The notes under the pieces: model-generated
Told to the model about the DNA's origin: nothing
What the model saw: only the letters and a program-made list of their open reading frames with translations
The model's database searches: none
Shown here: positions 7,883 through 18,887 of the stretch, one piece after another
Position numbering within the stretch: the first letter of the stretch is position 1
Layout of the letters: the number at the start of each line of letters is the position of its first letter
Translations under genes and position numbers: made by a program
Assembly (NCBI GenBank): GCA_030054175.1
Contig: JASGCM010000001.1
Coordinates: 62,001-126,000 of the forward strand
Source: Alphaproteobacteria bacterium
GTDB taxonomy: Bacteria > Pseudomonadota > Gammaproteobacteria > Burkholderiales > Burkholderiaceae_C
Reading direction: 5' to 3'
Length of the DNA: 64,000 nucleotides

Positions 7883-9273
7883 GCGCCGTCTTGTTCAGTT
7901 TGAAGCAAGCCGCGACTTGGATCCCTGGGGCCGCCTTGGTCGGCGACGCCGACTTGGGCGTTCAACGAGTGCACACCGACAGCCGCACTTTGCAGGTTGG
8001 AGACTTGTTCGTGGCCTTGCGTGGCGAGCGCTTCGATGGCCACGATTTTCTGGCGCAATTGTCGGCCTTGGGTGTGCGCGCTGCGGTCGCCGAGGACGGA
8101 TTGACTGAACACCGACTGAGCGGCTTGCAAGTCAGTGATTCGCGCCGCGCCTTGGGTGAAATCGCCCGGGGTTGGCGCTGCGCCCACCCGATTGGCCTGA
8201 TCGCGGTGACCGGTAGCAACGGCAAGACCACCGTGACACAAATGTTGGCCTCGATCCTGCGCACGGAACTTGGCGATGCTGCGCTGTCAACCCTGGGCAA
8301 CTTCAATAACGACATCGGTGTGCCTCTGACCCTGCTGCGCCTGCGTCCCGAGCATCGCTTGGCGGTGCTGGAGTTGGGCATGAACCATCCGGGCGAGATC
8401 GCTCAACTCGCGGCTTGGGCACAGCCCACGGTCGCTTTGGTCAACAACGCCCAGCGCGAACATCAGGAATTCATGCACAGCGTGCGGGCCGTGGCCGAAG
8501 AAAACGGTGCCGTACTGCAAGCCTTGCCGGCCCATGGCGTAGGGGTATTCCCGGCCGACGATGAGCACACAGCACTTTGGCGGACATGGGCCGGAGCTCG
8601 AGCCACCCTCACTTTTGGTCCAGGTGGCGATGTGTTTGTCGAGTCGGTGCAGCGCACCGAGTTGGGCTGGCGTGGTCGCATGACTTGTACCCCGCGCAAA
8701 CTGACCTTCGAGTTCTCGCTGAACATGCCCGGCGAGCACAATTTGCGCAATGCCATGGCGGCTACCGCCTGTGCTTTGGCTGCTGGGGTTTCTATCCAGT
8801 CGGTAGGTCATGGGCTGGCCGAGTTCCGGCCTGTCTCAGGCCGCAGCCATGCGAGCAGCGTGTCGGTGGCCGGGCATCGCATCACGCTGGTCGATGACAG
8901 TTACAACGCCAATCCCGATTCGGTGCGCGCCGCCATCGACTTGCTCGCCCAACTGCCCGTGCCGCGTTTGCTGGTCTTGGGCGACATGGGGGAGGTGGGC
9001 GACCAAGGCCCGCAGTTCCACATCGAGGTCGGTCACTACGCCCGCGAGCGTGGCATCGAGCATTTGCTCGGCCATGGCGAATTGGCAGCCTTGTCGGTCC
9101 AGTCTCATGGTCAAGGGCAACACCATGCGCACATCGATACTTTGTGTGCAGGAGTGGACCGCCTGATTCCTCAATTGGGCAGCATGCTCGTCAAGGGATC
9201 GCGTTTCATGCGAATGGAACGCGTGGTTCAGCACATCGTCCCCCCGCACAATAAGGAGACTGCGACATGCTGA
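7879..9273 (+). CDS. murF: UDP-MurNAc-tripeptide:D-Ala-D-Ala ligase
   Basis: 464 residues with the Mur-ligase architecture: an N-terminal UDP-binding domain, the ATP loop [11 protein letters not shown] near residue 112, and [17 protein letters not shown] in the C-terminal third, a MurF-specific signature. It attaches D-Ala-D-Ala supplied by Ddl (encoded in the same cluster) to complete the pentapeptide. ATG 7879 lies in an ATGA overlap with murE, and the 3' end overlaps mraY by seven bases. Confidence 0.96.
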   Translation: MSAVLFSLKQAATWIPGAALVGDADLGVQRVHTDSRTLQVGDLFVALRGERFDGHDFLAQLSALGVRAAVAEDGLTEHRLSGLQVSDSRRALGEIARGWRCAHPIGLIAVTGSNGKTTVTQMLASILRTELGDAALSTLGNFNNDIGVPLTLLRLRPEHRLAVLELGMNHPGEIAQLAAWAQPTVALVNNAQREHQEFMHSVRAVAEENGAVLQALPAHGVGVFPADDEHTALWRTWAGARATLTFGPGGDVFVESVQRTELGWRGRMTCTPRKLTFEFSLNMPGEHNLRNAMAATACALAAGVSIQSVGHGLAEFRPVSGRSHASSVSVAGHRITLVDDSYNANPDSVRAAIDLLAQLPVPRLLVLGDMGEVGDQGPQFHIEVGHYARERGIEHLLGHGELAALSVQSHGQGQHHAHIDTLCAGVDRLIPQLGSMLVKGSRFMRMERVVQHIVPPHNKETATC

Positions 9274-10445
9274 TTACTCTGGCTGCTTGGCTACAAAGCT
9301 TGTCCCCTGAATTTGGTTTCTTCCGGGTCTTTCAGTACCTGACCTTTCGCGCTGTGATGGCCGCACTGACTGCGCTGACCATCGGATTGGCCGCTGGACC
9401 TTGGGTGATTCGTCGACTGACCGAACTGAAAATCGGCCAACCCATCCGTGGGTATGGCATGGAATCTCACTTGAACAAGAGTGGCACCCCCACCATGGGT
9501 GGCGTGTTGATCTTGTTGTCCATTGCCATCTCCACACTCTTGTGGTTCGATTGGTCCAACCGCTTCGTCTGGATCGTACTCATCGTCACGCTGGGCTTTG
9601 GTGCCATCGGCTGGGTGGATGACTGGCGCAAAGTGGTCAGCAAAGACCCCGAGGGCATGCGTTCACGCGAAAAATACTTTTGGCAGTCGGTCATTGGCTT
9701 GACCGCTGCTTTGTATTTGGTGTTCAGTATTTCCGAGAGCAATAACCTGCGCGTGCTCGAACTCTTCAGCACTTGGGTGAAATCGGGTTTTGACGTCGAT
9801 CTGCCACCCAAGGCCGACCTGATGGTGCCCTTCTTCAAGGAAATCAGTTATCCATTGGGCGTGTTCGGTTTCGTCATCCTGACCTATCTGGTCATCGTTG
9901 GATCCAGCAATGCCGTCAACCTGACCGACGGACTCGATGGTTTGGCCATCATGCCGGTGGTCATGGTGGGCTCGGCCTTGGGCGTGTTCGCCTACGTCAC
10001 AGGCAGCTCGGTGTTCTCCAAATACCTGTTGTTGCCCTATATCCCGGGGGCTGGTGAATTGCTGATCTTTTGCGCCGCCATGGCCGGTGCCGGTTTGGCT
10101 TTCTTGTGGTTCAACACCCATCCGGCGCAAGTCTTCATGGGTGATGTCGGCGCATTGGCACTGGGTGGCGCCTTGGGCACCATCGCCGTCATCGTGCGAC
10201 AAGAAATCGTGCTGGCCATCATGGGCGGCATCTTTGTAGTTGAAGCCCTCTCGGTGATGGCTCAGGTCAGCTATTTCAAATACACCAAGCGCAAATATGG
10301 CGAAGGTCGGCGAATTTTGAAGATGGCTCCCTTGCACCATCACTTTGAGAAAAGCGGTTGGCGTGAAACCCAAGTGGTAGTGCGCTTTTGGATCATCACC
10401 ATGTTGTTGTGCCTTGTGGGGCTGTCCACCTTGAAGTTGCGTTGA
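9267..10445 (+). CDS. mraY: Phospho-MurNAc-pentapeptide transferase
   Basis: 392 residues with about ten transmembrane helices. Conserved cytoplasmic motifs are present: [29 protein letters not shown] and the HHH loop [11 protein letters not shown]. It transfers phospho-MurNAc-pentapeptide to undecaprenyl phosphate to make lipid I. It is slightly longer than the E. coli enzyme (360 aa), mainly through a loop around residues 165-190, which is common in Burkholderiales. ATG 9267 lies inside the end of murF with a good AAGGAG upstream. Confidence 0.97.
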   Translation: MLITLAAWLQSLSPEFGFFRVFQYLTFRAVMAALTALTIGLAAGPWVIRRLTELKIGQPIRGYGMESHLNKSGTPTMGGVLILLSIAISTLLWFDWSNRFVWIVLIVTLGFGAIGWVDDWRKVVSKDPEGMRSREKYFWQSVIGLTAALYLVFSISESNNLRVLELFSTWVKSGFDVDLPPKADLMVPFFKEISYPLGVFGFVILTYLVIVGSSNAVNLTDGLDGLAIMPVVMVGSALGVFAYVTGSSVFSKYLLLPYIPGAGELLIFCAAMAGAGLAFLWFNTHPAQVFMGDVGALALGGALGTIAVIVRQEIVLAIMGGIFVVEALSVMAQVSYFKYTKRKYGEGRRILKMAPLHHHFEKSGWRETQVVVRFWIITMLLCLVGLSTLKLR

Positions 10446-10450
10446 AATTC

Positions 10451-11968
10451 ATGGAACACGTCACCGATCAGCGTCATGCCATCATCCTGGGTCTGGGTGA
10501 CTCTGGCTTGGCCATGGCCGCATGGTGCGCCCGCATGGGCTGGACGGTGACGGTGCTCGATAGCCGCGAACAGCCTCCGCGCCTGAGTGATTTGCAATCC
10601 CGAGTGCCGCAGGCCCGTTTTCGGTCAGGCGCTTTTGACGCCGCCGTGCTGGACACCCAGACGGTTCATGCAGTCTTCAAAAGCCCGGGCCTGTCACCCG
10701 CCCAGGTTGAACCCCTATGGAGCGCCGCCATGCAGCGCAACCTGTGGTGTGGCACAGAACTGAGTTTGTTCGCCCAGGCCTTGCAAGACTTGGCACAAGA
10801 GCGCGGATACCGCCCGCAGGTTTTGGCCATCACCGGGACCAATGGCAAAACCACCGTATCAGCACTCACCGCCAGCTTGTTGCAGCGTAGCGGCATGGAT
10901 GTCGGATTGGCTGGCAACATCGGCCCGACCCTGCTCGATACCTTGTCGCAGCGACTGGACTGCAACCTGCCCCAAGCCTGGCTGTTAGAGCTCTCCAGCT
11001 TCCAACTGAATGATACGCAGGGCTTTGCGCCCAGTGCCGCCACGGTACTCAACCTCAGTCAAGATCACCTGGATTGGCATGGGGATATGGCGGCCTATGC
11101 GGTTGCCAAAGGACGCATTTTTGGCCCTTCGACCTTGCGCGTGTTACGCCGCAATGACCCCGCTTTGGCGGCTTGGATGCCGACATCGAACAATGCGCCT
11201 GTCAAGCGCGGCGAAGCGTCGGTTGTGCCCGCCCCAGAATTCATCACCTTTGGCTCTGACCTGCCGCAGCGCCCCGGTGACTATGGGTTGGAGGTGGTCA
11301 ACGGCATGACATGGCTGGTGCGCGCATTGCCGGCGGACGAAACCCTCAAACGGGAAAAAGGCGAAGAGGAGGAGGTATTCCTGCAACGCCTGATGCCCGC
11401 CGATGCCTTGCGCATACGCGGTCGACACAACGCCCTCAATGCGCTGGCCGCTTTGGCCCTGGCCGTCAGCACCGGTCAAGCGCTAGCGCCCATGCTCTAT
11501 GGCTTGCGCGAATACGCAGGCGAGCCGCACCGGGTCGAATCGGTGGCCATCGTGGCCGATGTCGAATACTTTGACGACAGCAAGGGTACCAATGTGGGCG
11601 CCACGGTGGCTGCCATAGAGGGTTTGGGTTCCGAGCGTCGAGTCTGGGTCATCCTGGGTGGTGAAGGCAAAGGACAAGATTTCGGACCACTGGCCGCACC
11701 TGTTGCGCGACACGCTGCTGGCGTGGCTCTGATCGGCCGCGACGCACCCTTGTTGGCGCAGGCTTTGGCCGGTACCGGCGTGACACTGAGTACTTGTGAC
11801 GATTTACCCGCCGCGGTGGCTTGGTGCCACGAGCGTGCCCAAGCCGGGGATGCGGTTTTGCTGTCGCCCGCCTGTGCCAGTTTTGACATGTTTCAAAACT
11901 ACGGCCATCGGGCCGAAATTTTCGTGCAGGCGGTGCGTGACATCGCTGCCAGCGAGGGAGTGGCATGA
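10451..11968 (+). CDS. murD: UDP-MurNAc-L-alanine:D-glutamate ligase
   Basis: About 505 residues from ATG 10451. An in-frame TTG at 10442 in a TTGA overlap with mraY is an alternative that would add three residues, and neither has a strong ribosome-binding site. An N-terminal Rossmann GLGDSG, the ATP loop [24 protein letters not shown] and [11 protein letters not shown] are all MurD motifs. It adds D-Glu to UDP-MurNAc-L-Ala. It is longer than the E. coli enzyme (438 aa) because of an insertion with EKGEEEE in the central region (about residues 300-315). It ends in an ATGA overlap with ftsW. Confidence 0.95.
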   Translation: MEHVTDQRHAIILGLGDSGLAMAAWCARMGWTVTVLDSREQPPRLSDLQSRVPQARFRSGAFDAAVLDTQTVHAVFKSPGLSPAQVEPLWSAAMQRNLWCGTELSLFAQALQDLAQERGYRPQVLAITGTNGKTTVSALTASLLQRSGMDVGLAGNIGPTLLDTLSQRLDCNLPQAWLLELSSFQLNDTQGFAPSAATVLNLSQDHLDWHGDMAAYAVAKGRIFGPSTLRVLRRNDPALAAWMPTSNNAPVKRGEASVVPAPEFITFGSDLPQRPGDYGLEVVNGMTWLVRALPADETLKREKGEEEEVFLQRLMPADALRIRGRHNALNALAALALAVSTGQALAPMLYGLREYAGEPHRVESVAIVADVEYFDDSKGTNVGATVAAIEGLGSERRVWVILGGEGKGQDFGPLAAPVARHAAGVALIGRDAPLLAQALAGTGVTLSTCDDLPAAVAWCHERAQAGDAVLLSPACASFDMFQNYGHRAEIFVQAVRDIAASEGVA

Positions 11969-13224
11969 TCGCCAGCCTTTCCAAATGGTGGGCTCGCTGG
12001 CGCGGGACCTCGGCCGATGAGGGACCCACCGAATTGCCCGTGCGTGTCAAAGGGACCGAATTCAGCCGGACCACGGCTTCGCCGTCGCAGGTCAAAGGCA
12101 TCGATCAACCGCTGGTGTGGGTTGTCACCACCCTGGTCTTGTGGGGGTTGATCATGGTCTACTCGGCATCGATCGCCATGCCGGATAACCCGCGCTTTGC
12201 CAATTACGCCCCGCACCACTTCCTGGTGCGCCACGGTTTCTCCATCGTCATCGCTTTGGTGGTGGCCGTCTTGGTGTTCCAGGTGCCCATCGACACTTGG
12301 GAGCGCGCAGCGCCATGGGTTTTCGTGGCCTCGCTGTTGCTGTTGATGCTGGTGCTGATTCCCTTCATTGGCAAGGGCGTCAATGGTGCGCGCCGTTGGA
12401 TCTCGCTGGGGGTGATGAACTTCCAACCCTCTGAGCTGGCCAAGTTTGGCGTGCTCTTGTATGCCGCCAGTTACATGGTGCGCAAGATGGAGGTGAAAGA
12501 GAAATTCATTGCCTCGGTCGCGCCCATGGGAGTCGCCGTCGCGGTGGTTGGCTCGCTGTTGCTGGCCGAGCCAGATATGGGCGCCTTCATGGTGATCGCC
12601 GTCATCGCCATGGGCATTTTGTTCCTCGGTGGCGTCAACGCCCGAATGTTTTTCCTGATCGCATTCGTGCTGGTGGTGGCCTTTGGGCTGATGATCGTCC
12701 TGTCCGAATGGCGGCGTGAGCGCATCTTTGCCTACCTCGACCCGTGGAGCAAAGAGCATGCGCTGGGCAAGGGTTACCAGTTGTCGCATGCTCTGATTGC
12801 CATAGGCCGCGGTGAGTTGTTCGGTGTCGGCTTGGGCGGCAGCATCGAGAAACTGCATTGGCTGCCCGAGGCGCATACAGACTTTCTGTTGGCCGTCTTG
12901 GGTGAAGAGTTCGGCTTCATTGGTCTGCTGCTTGTGATCGGCCTGTACCTGTGGCTGACCCGTCGCATCATGCAGATCGGTCGTCTGGCCGTGGCCATGG
13001 ACCGGGTCTTCGCTGGCCTTTTGGCTCAAGGCGTGGGTATTTGGATTGGTTTCCAGGCCTTCATCAATATGGGGGTGAATTTGGGCGCATTGCCCACCAA
13101 GGGACTGACCCTGCCACTGATGAGCTACGGTGGTTCGGCGATTTTGCTCAACTTGGTGGCTCTGGCGGTAGTTCTTCGCGTCGACCATGAAAACCGTCAA
13201 TTGCAACACGGAGGGCGAGTCTGA
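11965..13224 (+). CDS. ftsW: Septal peptidoglycan glycosyltransferase FtsW (SEDS family)
   Basis: 419 residues, about ten transmembrane helices after a roughly 45-residue cytoplasmic N-terminus. SEDS signatures are seen: GARRWISLG, the large-loop [24 protein letters not shown], and ATG-like [16 protein letters not shown] near the C-terminus. It polymerises lipid II at the septum as partner of FtsI. It overlaps murD by four bases and murG by one base (TGATG). Confidence 0.97.
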   Translation: MIASLSKWWARWRGTSADEGPTELPVRVKGTEFSRTTASPSQVKGIDQPLVWVVTTLVLWGLIMVYSASIAMPDNPRFANYAPHHFLVRHGFSIVIALVVAVLVFQVPIDTWERAAPWVFVASLLLLMLVLIPFIGKGVNGARRWISLGVMNFQPSELAKFGVLLYAASYMVRKMEVKEKFIASVAPMGVAVAVVGSLLLAEPDMGAFMVIAVIAMGILFLGGVNARMFFLIAFVLVVAFGLMIVLSEWRRERIFAYLDPWSKEHALGKGYQLSHALIAIGRGELFGVGLGGSIEKLHWLPEAHTDFLLAVLGEEFGFIGLLLVIGLYLWLTRRIMQIGRLAVAMDRVFAGLLAQGVGIWIGFQAFINMGVNLGALPTKGLTLPLMSYGGSAILLNLVALAVVLRVDHENRQLQHGGRV

Positions 13225-14288
13225 TGTCCCGTGTCGCACTCATCATGGCCGGTGGCACTGGCGGCCATATTTTCCCTGGCTTGGCGCTGGCTGAGGGTCT
13301 GCGCGAACGTGGTTGGCAGGTGCATTGGTTGGGCGCGCCAGCACCCAGCATGGAGAGCCAGCTGGTGCCGGCGCGGGGTTTTGAACTGCAAGCGGTCGAT
13401 TTTTCCGGGTTGCGCGGCAAAGGCTGGCGCACCTTAGCTCAGTTGCCGCTGCGCCTGTGGCGGGCCATGGTGCAAAGTCGAGCCGTGCTGCAAGTCCTGC
13501 GCCCGCAGGTCGTGGTGGGCTTTGGCGGCTACATCAGCTTCCCGGGTGGGTGCATGGCCCGCATCCAGGGCGTTCCTCTGCTGTTGCATGAGCAAAACTC
13601 GATTGCCGGCATGGCCAACCGCTGGTTGGCCCTGATCGCGCAACGCGTGTTCTGTGCATTCCCCCAGGCCTTGCCACAAGGGGAGTGGGTCGGTAACCCC
13701 TTGCGCGCCGAGTTCCTGCGCCAACCCGCACCCGAGCAACGCTACGCGGGTCGCAGTGGTCCGCTGCGCGTGTTGGTGGTGGGTGGCAGCTTGGGAGCTC
13801 AGGCTTTGAACCGCATCGTTCCACAGGCCCTCGCTTTGGTGGACCCGGCCCAGCGTCCGCAAGTCATCCACCAAAGCGGTGCCAAGCAGCTCGACGAACT
13901 GCGTGCCCATTACGCGCAAGCCGGCGTACAGGCCGAGCTCACCCCCTTCATCGACGACACCGCCAGCGCCTACGCTCAGGCCGATCTGGTGATTTGCCGA
14001 GCCGGGGCCAGCACCGTGACTGAGTTGGCGGCAGTGGGCGCAGCCGCCTTCTTCGTGCCTTTCCCCCACGCTGTTGACGATCATCAAACGCACAACGCCC
14101 GATTCCTGTCCGATCGGAATGCGGGATGGTTGTGGCCGCAGTCCGACTTGACGGCTCAGGCCTTGGCGCAACGCCTTCAATCGCTCGATCGTCCCACGCT
14201 GTTGCGGGTCGCATGCAATGCGCACACCTGTCGCCAGACCGAGGCGGTTGCCCAGATGGTTCAAGCCTGTGAAGAGGCGGCCGCATGA
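13224..14288 (+). CDS. murG: UDP-GlcNAc:lipid I N-acetylglucosaminyltransferase
   Basis: 354 residues, a GT-B fold enzyme. The N-terminal glycine loop [16 protein letters not shown], the [12 protein letters not shown] block and the C-terminal [15 protein letters not shown] and [14 protein letters not shown] motifs define MurG. It makes lipid II on the inner face of the membrane. ATG 13224 shares a base with the ftsW stop, and the end overlaps murC in ATGA. Confidence 0.97.
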   Translation: MSRVALIMAGGTGGHIFPGLALAEGLRERGWQVHWLGAPAPSMESQLVPARGFELQAVDFSGLRGKGWRTLAQLPLRLWRAMVQSRAVLQVLRPQVVVGFGGYISFPGGCMARIQGVPLLLHEQNSIAGMANRWLALIAQRVFCAFPQALPQGEWVGNPLRAEFLRQPAPEQRYAGRSGPLRVLVVGGSLGAQALNRIVPQALALVDPAQRPQVIHQSGAKQLDELRAHYAQAGVQAELTPFIDDTASAYAQADLVICRAGASTVTELAAVGAAAFFVPFPHAVDDHQTHNARFLSDRNAGWLWPQSDLTAQALAQRLQSLDRPTLLRVACNAHTCRQTEAVAQMVQACEEAAA

Positions 14289-15685
14289 AGCACGCCATCC
14301 GTCACATTCACTTCGTCGGCATCGGTGGCGCCGGCATGAGTGGCATCGCTGAAGTCCTTTTCAATCTGGGCTATCAAGTTTCAGGCTCCGATCTGAGCGA
14401 TGGCGTCGTTTTGCAACGTCTGGGCAAGCTGGGCATTCAGACCCATGTGGGCCACAGCGCCAGCCACATCTCAGGGGCCGACGCTGTGGTGACTTCCACC
14501 GCTGTTGAAGCCACCAATCCGGAGGTGGTCGCTGCACGAGCCAAACTCATTCCTGTGGTGCCGCGTGCGGTCATGCTGGCCGAATTGATGCGACTGAAGC
14601 ATGGCATCGCAATTGCCGGAACCCATGGCAAGACCACCACCACCAGCCTGGTCGCCAGCGTGCTTGCAGAAGCCGGCATGGACCCGACCTTCGTGATCGG
14701 TGGCCGCCTGATCAGTGCTGGTGCCAATGCCAAGCTGGGCGGCGGAGAATACATCGTGGTCGAAGCCGACGAGTCCGACGCCTCATTCCTGAAATTGAGT
14801 CCGGTGATGGCCGTGGTGACCAACATCGACGCAGACCACATGGACACCTATGGGCACGACTTTGACCGGCTCAAAGGCGCCTTCGTTGAGTTTCTGCACC
14901 GCATGCCTTTTTATGGCGCGGCGATTTTGTGCTTGGATGATCCCGCATTGCGCGGCATCCTGCCCCAGGTGTCGCGCCCCATCACCACTTATGGCTTGGA
15001 CGAGGGTGCTCAAGTTCGCGCGCATGAAGTCCGCGCCGACGGGGCACGCATGCGATTTCGGGTCACTCGACGCAATGGCATTCAATTGCCTGACATGGAT
15101 ATCGTCTTGAACCTGCCTGGTTTTCACAATGTACGCAACGCATTGGCTGCCATTTCGGTGGCGGTCGAATTGGGCGTCCCCGACGCCGCCGTGATCAAGG
15201 CCTTGGCCGAATTCAAAGGCGTAGGTCGGCGCTTCCAGTCGCACGGCGAGGTCCCTTTATCGCAAGGCGGCAGTTTTACCCTGATTGAAGACTACGGTCA
15301 CCACCCGGTCGAGCTTGATGCAACCATCGCCGCCGCTCGGGGTGCGTTCCCTGATCGAGCCATTCGGATCGCGTTCCAGCCGCACCGCTATACCCGCACG
15401 CGCGACTGTTTCGAGGATTTCGTGCGCGTGCTTGCGCGTGCCGATGGCGTCTGGCTGACCGAGGTCTATGCCGCTGGTGAAGCGCCCATCGCCGCCGCCG
15501 ACGGGCGCAGTTTGGTTCGCGCATTGCGCGTTGAAGGCATGCAAGACCTGCATTTCAGCCCCGACGTCGCCAGTCTGGCCGAGCAAATTCGCGCCCATGT
15601 CCGGGCGGGCGATGTCGTGATGTGCATGGGCGCTGGCTCGATCGGTCAAGTCCCTGCCTTGATCAAGCAAGGGGGGGGGGAATGA
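14285..15685 (+). CDS. murC: UDP-N-acetylmuramate:L-alanine ligase
   Basis: 466 residues. N-terminal [20 protein letters not shown] loop [21 protein letters not shown] and [11 protein letters not shown] are MurC-specific. The last codons run through a tract of ten G (15671-15680) that encodes Gly-Gly-Gly and part of Glu before TGA. Slippage in the tract would change only the last residues of MurC, but it would also alter the ribosome-binding region of ddl. It overlaps ddl in ATGA. Confidence 0.97.
   Translation: MKHAIRHIHFVGIGGAGMSGIAEVLFNLGYQVSGSDLSDGVVLQRLGKLGIQTHVGHSASHISGADAVVTSTAVEATNPEVVAARAKLIPVVPRAVMLAELMRLKHGIAIAGTHGKTTTTSLVASVLAEAGMDPTFVIGGRLISAGANAKLGGGEYIVVEADESDASFLKLSPVMAVVTNIDADHMDTYGHDFDRLKGAFVEFLHRMPFYGAAILCLDDPALRGILPQVSRPITTYGLDEGAQVRAHEVRADGARMRFRVTRRNGIQLPDMDIVLNLPGFHNVRNALAAISVAVELGVPDAAVIKALAEFKGVGRRFQSHGEVPLSQGGSFTLIEDYGHHPVELDATIAAARGAFPDRAIRIAFQPHRYTRTRDCFEDFVRVLARADGVWLTEVYAAGEAPIAAADGRSLVRALRVEGMQDLHFSPDVASLAEQIRAHVRAGDVVMCMGAGSIGQVPALIKQGGGE
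15671..15680 (+). repeat. G10 homopolymer at the murC-ddl junction
   Basis: Ten consecutive G end just two bases before the ATGA that joins murC and ddl, so the tract forms both the murC C-terminus and the apparent Shine-Dalgarno region of ddl. Tracts of this length are prone to replication slippage and to base-calling errors. Confidence 0.85.
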
Positions 15686-16665
15686 ATTCCTTCGAATTGC
15701 CCAAGGCTCCCGCTTTGCCCCAGCGTTGCAAAGTGGCAGTGCTGATGGGGGGGGCGTCCTCCGAACGTGAGGTTTCGCTCATGTCCGGTCAGGGTGTTCT
15801 AAAAGCCTTGCATGCCCGTGGGGTCGATGCCCACGCCTTCGATCCTGCACAGCAAGCGCTGTGTGAATTGCGCACTCAAGGATTCGACCGTGTGTTCATC
15901 GCCCTGCACGGGCGGCACGGCGAAGATGGCACGGTGCAAGGCGCACTCGAATTGTTGCGGTTACCCTACACTGGTTCTGGCGTGTTGGCTTCGGCCCTGG
16001 CCATGGACAAAGTCATGACCAAGCGGATTTGGACCAGCGCCGGATTGTCAACGCCGGCCTCGGTCAGTTTGGCCCCTGAGCAGCAAACCGCAGATCGCAT
16101 GGCCCGCATTATTCCTGCCTTGGGGCTGCCCTTGATCGTCAAGCCGCCGCATGAAGGTTCATCCATCGGCGTGACCAAGGTTGAGCAAGCCGATCAATGG
16201 CAAGGCGCTGTTCAGGCTGCATTGAAACTCGATCCGACCCTGCTGGCCGAAGCTTTCATCGACGGCGAGGAAGTCACCTGCCCCGTGCTGGGACAGGGCG
16301 CGGATGCCGTGGCCTTGCCGGTGGTACGAATTGCCGCTCCCAACGGCGACTACGATTACCAAAACAAATACTTCACCGACGATGTGAAGTACCACTGTCC
16401 CAGCGGTCTGAGCGACCATCTTGAGGCCGAGATCCAGCACCTGGTCTTGGCGTCTTACCGTGAATTGGGTTGCCGAGGATGGGGGCGTGCAGACTTGATG
16501 ATTCGGCGCAGCGACCATCAACCCTTCTTGCTCGAGATGAACACCTCTCCGGGCATGACCTCGCACTCGCTGGTTCCCATGTCGGCGCGTGCCGCAGGCA
16601 TCAGTTACGAAGACCTGTGCCTGTGGTTGATCCGCGCGGCCTCTATGGATGGGGAGGGCGCATGA
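15682..16665 (+). CDS. ddl: D-alanine:D-alanine ligase
   Basis: 327 residues from ATG 15682, placed in the ATGA overlap with murC. ATP-grasp fold: [17 protein letters not shown] at the N-terminus, [28 protein letters not shown], the [13 protein letters not shown] loop, and [15 protein letters not shown] near the end. It supplies D-Ala-D-Ala to MurF. The position between murC and ftsQ is the classical ddlB position. The stop overlaps ftsQ (ATGA). Confidence 0.97.
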   Translation: MNSFELPKAPALPQRCKVAVLMGGASSEREVSLMSGQGVLKALHARGVDAHAFDPAQQALCELRTQGFDRVFIALHGRHGEDGTVQGALELLRLPYTGSGVLASALAMDKVMTKRIWTSAGLSTPASVSLAPEQQTADRMARIIPALGLPLIVKPPHEGSSIGVTKVEQADQWQGAVQAALKLDPTLLAEAFIDGEEVTCPVLGQGADAVALPVVRIAAPNGDYDYQNKYFTDDVKYHCPSGLSDHLEAEIQHLVLASYRELGCRGWGRADLMIRRSDHQPFLLEMNTSPGMTSHSLVPMSARAAGISYEDLCLWLIRAASMDGEGA

Positions 16666-17456
16666 AAGCCGTGGCCATGCCCTTGACCTCACCCATGGAC
16701 GTTCGCCTGATGAATGGCCTTAGCAACCTGTTGTGGGCTGGCTTGGCCTTGGGTGTGGTCTGGATGGTGGCCAGCTGGATGTCGCGCCTGCCATTGTTCG
16801 CCTTGGCGGGCATTACCATCACCGGCGACATATTGCACACCAACAGCGTGACTTTGAAAGCCAATGTCACCCCTAAGCTCACGGGCAGTTTCTTCACCGT
16901 CGATTTGCAACATACCCAAAAGGTGTTTCAGCAACTGCCTTGGGTGCGGCGCGCGGTGGTCGAGCGCGAGTTCCCGAATCGTTTGCGGGTCCATATCGAA
17001 GAACACCAACCAGTGGCTTTTTGGGGCGTGGTAGGCGATGAAAGGCTGCTCAACAGTCATGGCGAAATTTTTGAACCCAATTTGGGCGAATTGGAAACCG
17101 ATGACCTGCCTCGGCTCAGCGGACCTGACAACCAGTCGATGCTGGTGTTGCAAACCTACGCCGCATTGCGCGAGCCTTTTGCTCAGTTGGGCATCACCAT
17201 CGGCCAACTCGAACTCAGTCCGCGTGGCAGCTGGCGCGTGAAATCCATCCAAGGGGCTGTGGTTGAACTGGGTCGCGGCTCATTGCCGGATTTGATGCAG
17301 CGTTATGAGATGTTCGCCAAGTCCTTGCCCGAAGCCACGCAGCGCTGGGGTAGGCAAGTGAGGGCTTTGGAACAGGCGGATTTGCGGCATTTCAACGGTT
17401 ACGCCTTGCGCTTGCGCGGCGTCAGCACGGTGGATCCCCAAAAGGCGAAGAAATAA
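16662..17456 (+). CDS. ftsQ: Cell division protein FtsQ
   Basis: 264 residues from ATG 16662 in an ATGA overlap with ddl. Short cytoplasmic N-terminus, one transmembrane helix (about residues 24-45), then a POTRA domain ([11 protein letters not shown] onward) and the FtsQ beta domain with [33 protein letters not shown] repeats. It is the periplasmic hub that binds FtsL and FtsB and recruits FtsWI. Twenty bases separate it from ftsA. Confidence 0.93.
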   Translation: MKAVAMPLTSPMDVRLMNGLSNLLWAGLALGVVWMVASWMSRLPLFALAGITITGDILHTNSVTLKANVTPKLTGSFFTVDLQHTQKVFQQLPWVRRAVVEREFPNRLRVHIEEHQPVAFWGVVGDERLLNSHGEIFEPNLGELETDDLPRLSGPDNQSMLVLQTYAALREPFAQLGITIGQLELSPRGSWRVKSIQGAVVELGRGSLPDLMQRYEMFAKSLPEATQRWGRQVRALEQADLRHFNGYALRLRGVSTVDPQKAKK

Positions 17457-17476
17457 AAGGAAATCACGAGGTCCAT

Positions 17477-18706
17477 ATGGCAAAAGAATTCAAGGATTTG
17501 GTGGTGGGGCTGGACATCGGAACCAGCAAGATCATGGCGGTGGTGGCCGAGTTGATGCCGGGTGGCGAAATGAAGATGGCCGGCTTGGGCGTAGCGCCCA
17601 GCAACGGCCTCAAGCGAGGCGTAGTGGTCAATATCGACGCCACCGTACAAAGCATTCAACAGGCGCTGAAAGAAGCCGAGTTGATGGCCGATTGTAAAAT
17701 CACCCGCGTCTACACCGGCATCACTGGCAGCCACATCCGAGGCATGAATTCCAGTGGCATGGTGGCCATCAAAGAGCGTGAGGTGAGCGCAGCTGACGTG
17801 GCTCGCGTGCTTGAGACCGCCAAAGCCATCAACATCTCGACCGATCAGCGACTGCTTTTGGTCGAAGCGCAGGAATTCGTGATCGATGGTCAAGATGTGA
17901 AAGAGCCCATCGGCATGAGCGGCATCCGCCTCGAGGCCAAAGTCCACATCGTCACCGGCGCGCAAAGCGCGGCTGAAAACATCATCAAGTGCGTGCGCCG
18001 CTGCGGCCTTGATGTCGAACAGCTGATGCTCAATCCCCTGGCCTCCAGCCATGCAGTGCTGACCCCTGATGAAAAGGAATTGGGCGTGGTGCTGGTCGAT
18101 ATTGGCGCCGGCACCACCGACGTCACCATTTTCACCGGCGGCGCGATCCGCCACACGGCAGTCATCCCGATTGCTGGCGACCTGATCACCAGCGATATCG
18201 CCATGGCTTTGCGCACCCCCACCAAAGACGCCGAGGACATCAAGGTCGAGTCGGGCTATGCCAAACAGATGCTCGCTGACCCCGACATGCAAATTGAAGT
18301 GCCTGGATTGGGCGACCGTGGGCCGCGCATGCTCAGCCGTCAGGCATTGGCCGGCGTGATCGAGCCGCGCGTCGAAGAGATTTTCTCGTTGGTGCAGCAA
18401 GTCGTCCGTGAGTCGGGTTACGAAGAGGTGTTGTCCTCGGGCATCGTGCTGACTGGAGGCAGTTCTGTCATGCCGGGCATGGTTGAATTGGGCGAAGACA
18501 TCTTCCTCAAGCCGGTGCGTCGTGGCTTGCCACATTACTCTGGCCCCTTGGCTGACATGGTGTCGCAACCGCGTGCCGCCACAGTTTTGGGTTTGCTGGA
18601 AGAGGCACACATGGGCCGCTTGCGCGGTCTGAAGGTGGCGCAAAAGAGCGGCTCGCTCAAAACCATGATGGGTCGCATCAAAGACTGGTTTGTAGGGAAT
18701 TTCTGA
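17477..18706 (+). CDS. ftsA: Cell division protein FtsA
   Basis: 409 residues, actin-like ATPase. GLDIGTSKIMAVV is the phosphate-1 loop, followed by the 1C subdomain, DIGAGTTDV (phosphate-2) and LTGGSSVMPG (adenosine motif). A C-terminal amphipathic helix (IKDWFVGNF) is the membrane targeting sequence. FtsA tethers FtsZ to the membrane. Unlike the rest of the cluster, it does not overlap the next gene: 181 bases lie before ftsZ. Confidence 0.97.
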   Translation: MAKEFKDLVVGLDIGTSKIMAVVAELMPGGEMKMAGLGVAPSNGLKRGVVVNIDATVQSIQQALKEAELMADCKITRVYTGITGSHIRGMNSSGMVAIKEREVSAADVARVLETAKAINISTDQRLLLVEAQEFVIDGQDVKEPIGMSGIRLEAKVHIVTGAQSAAENIIKCVRRCGLDVEQLMLNPLASSHAVLTPDEKELGVVLVDIGAGTTDVTIFTGGAIRHTAVIPIAGDLITSDIAMALRTPTKDAEDIKVESGYAKQMLADPDMQIEVPGLGDRGPRMLSRQALAGVIEPRVEEIFSLVQQVVRESGYEEVLSSGIVLTGGSSVMPGMVELGEDIFLKPVRRGLPHYSGPLADMVSQPRAATVLGLLEEAHMGRLRGLKVAQKSGSLKTMMGRIKDWFVGNF

Positions 18707-18887
18707 TGACAAACAGACGCCTGCTGCTCGATCACCCGATAGGCACACATTCGCCAGTCTTGAAATGCCGATGGCGTCCTTGCTGCCGAGGAGCGCCGCC
18801 AATGCGAGGTTCACCTTTTTCACGCGTCAATGACAACAAACTTTCACCATCAACAGCAACTGCATTTTTTGAAAATTGGAGCATCAC
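18707..18887 (+). promoter_or_regulatory. ftsA-ftsZ intergenic region, probable ftsZ-specific control
   Basis: 181 bases without a credible gene, the longest gap inside the otherwise overlapping dcw cluster. TTGAAA occurs at about 18763 but without a matching -10 at normal spacing. GGAG (18878-18881) gives ftsZ a good ribosome-binding site six bases before ATG. Separate ftsZ promoters here would fit the need for more FtsZ than FtsA. Confidence 0.4.

Noticed and set aside
11899-13239. Minus-strand open frame, 446 codons, opposite ftsW
   Set aside because: The translation is rich in His/Gln, typical of antisense reading of membrane-protein codons. ftsW on the plus strand is certain.
17399-18823. 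Minus-strand open frame, 474 codons, opposite ftsA
   Set aside because: Antisense shadow of ftsA with no family similarity.
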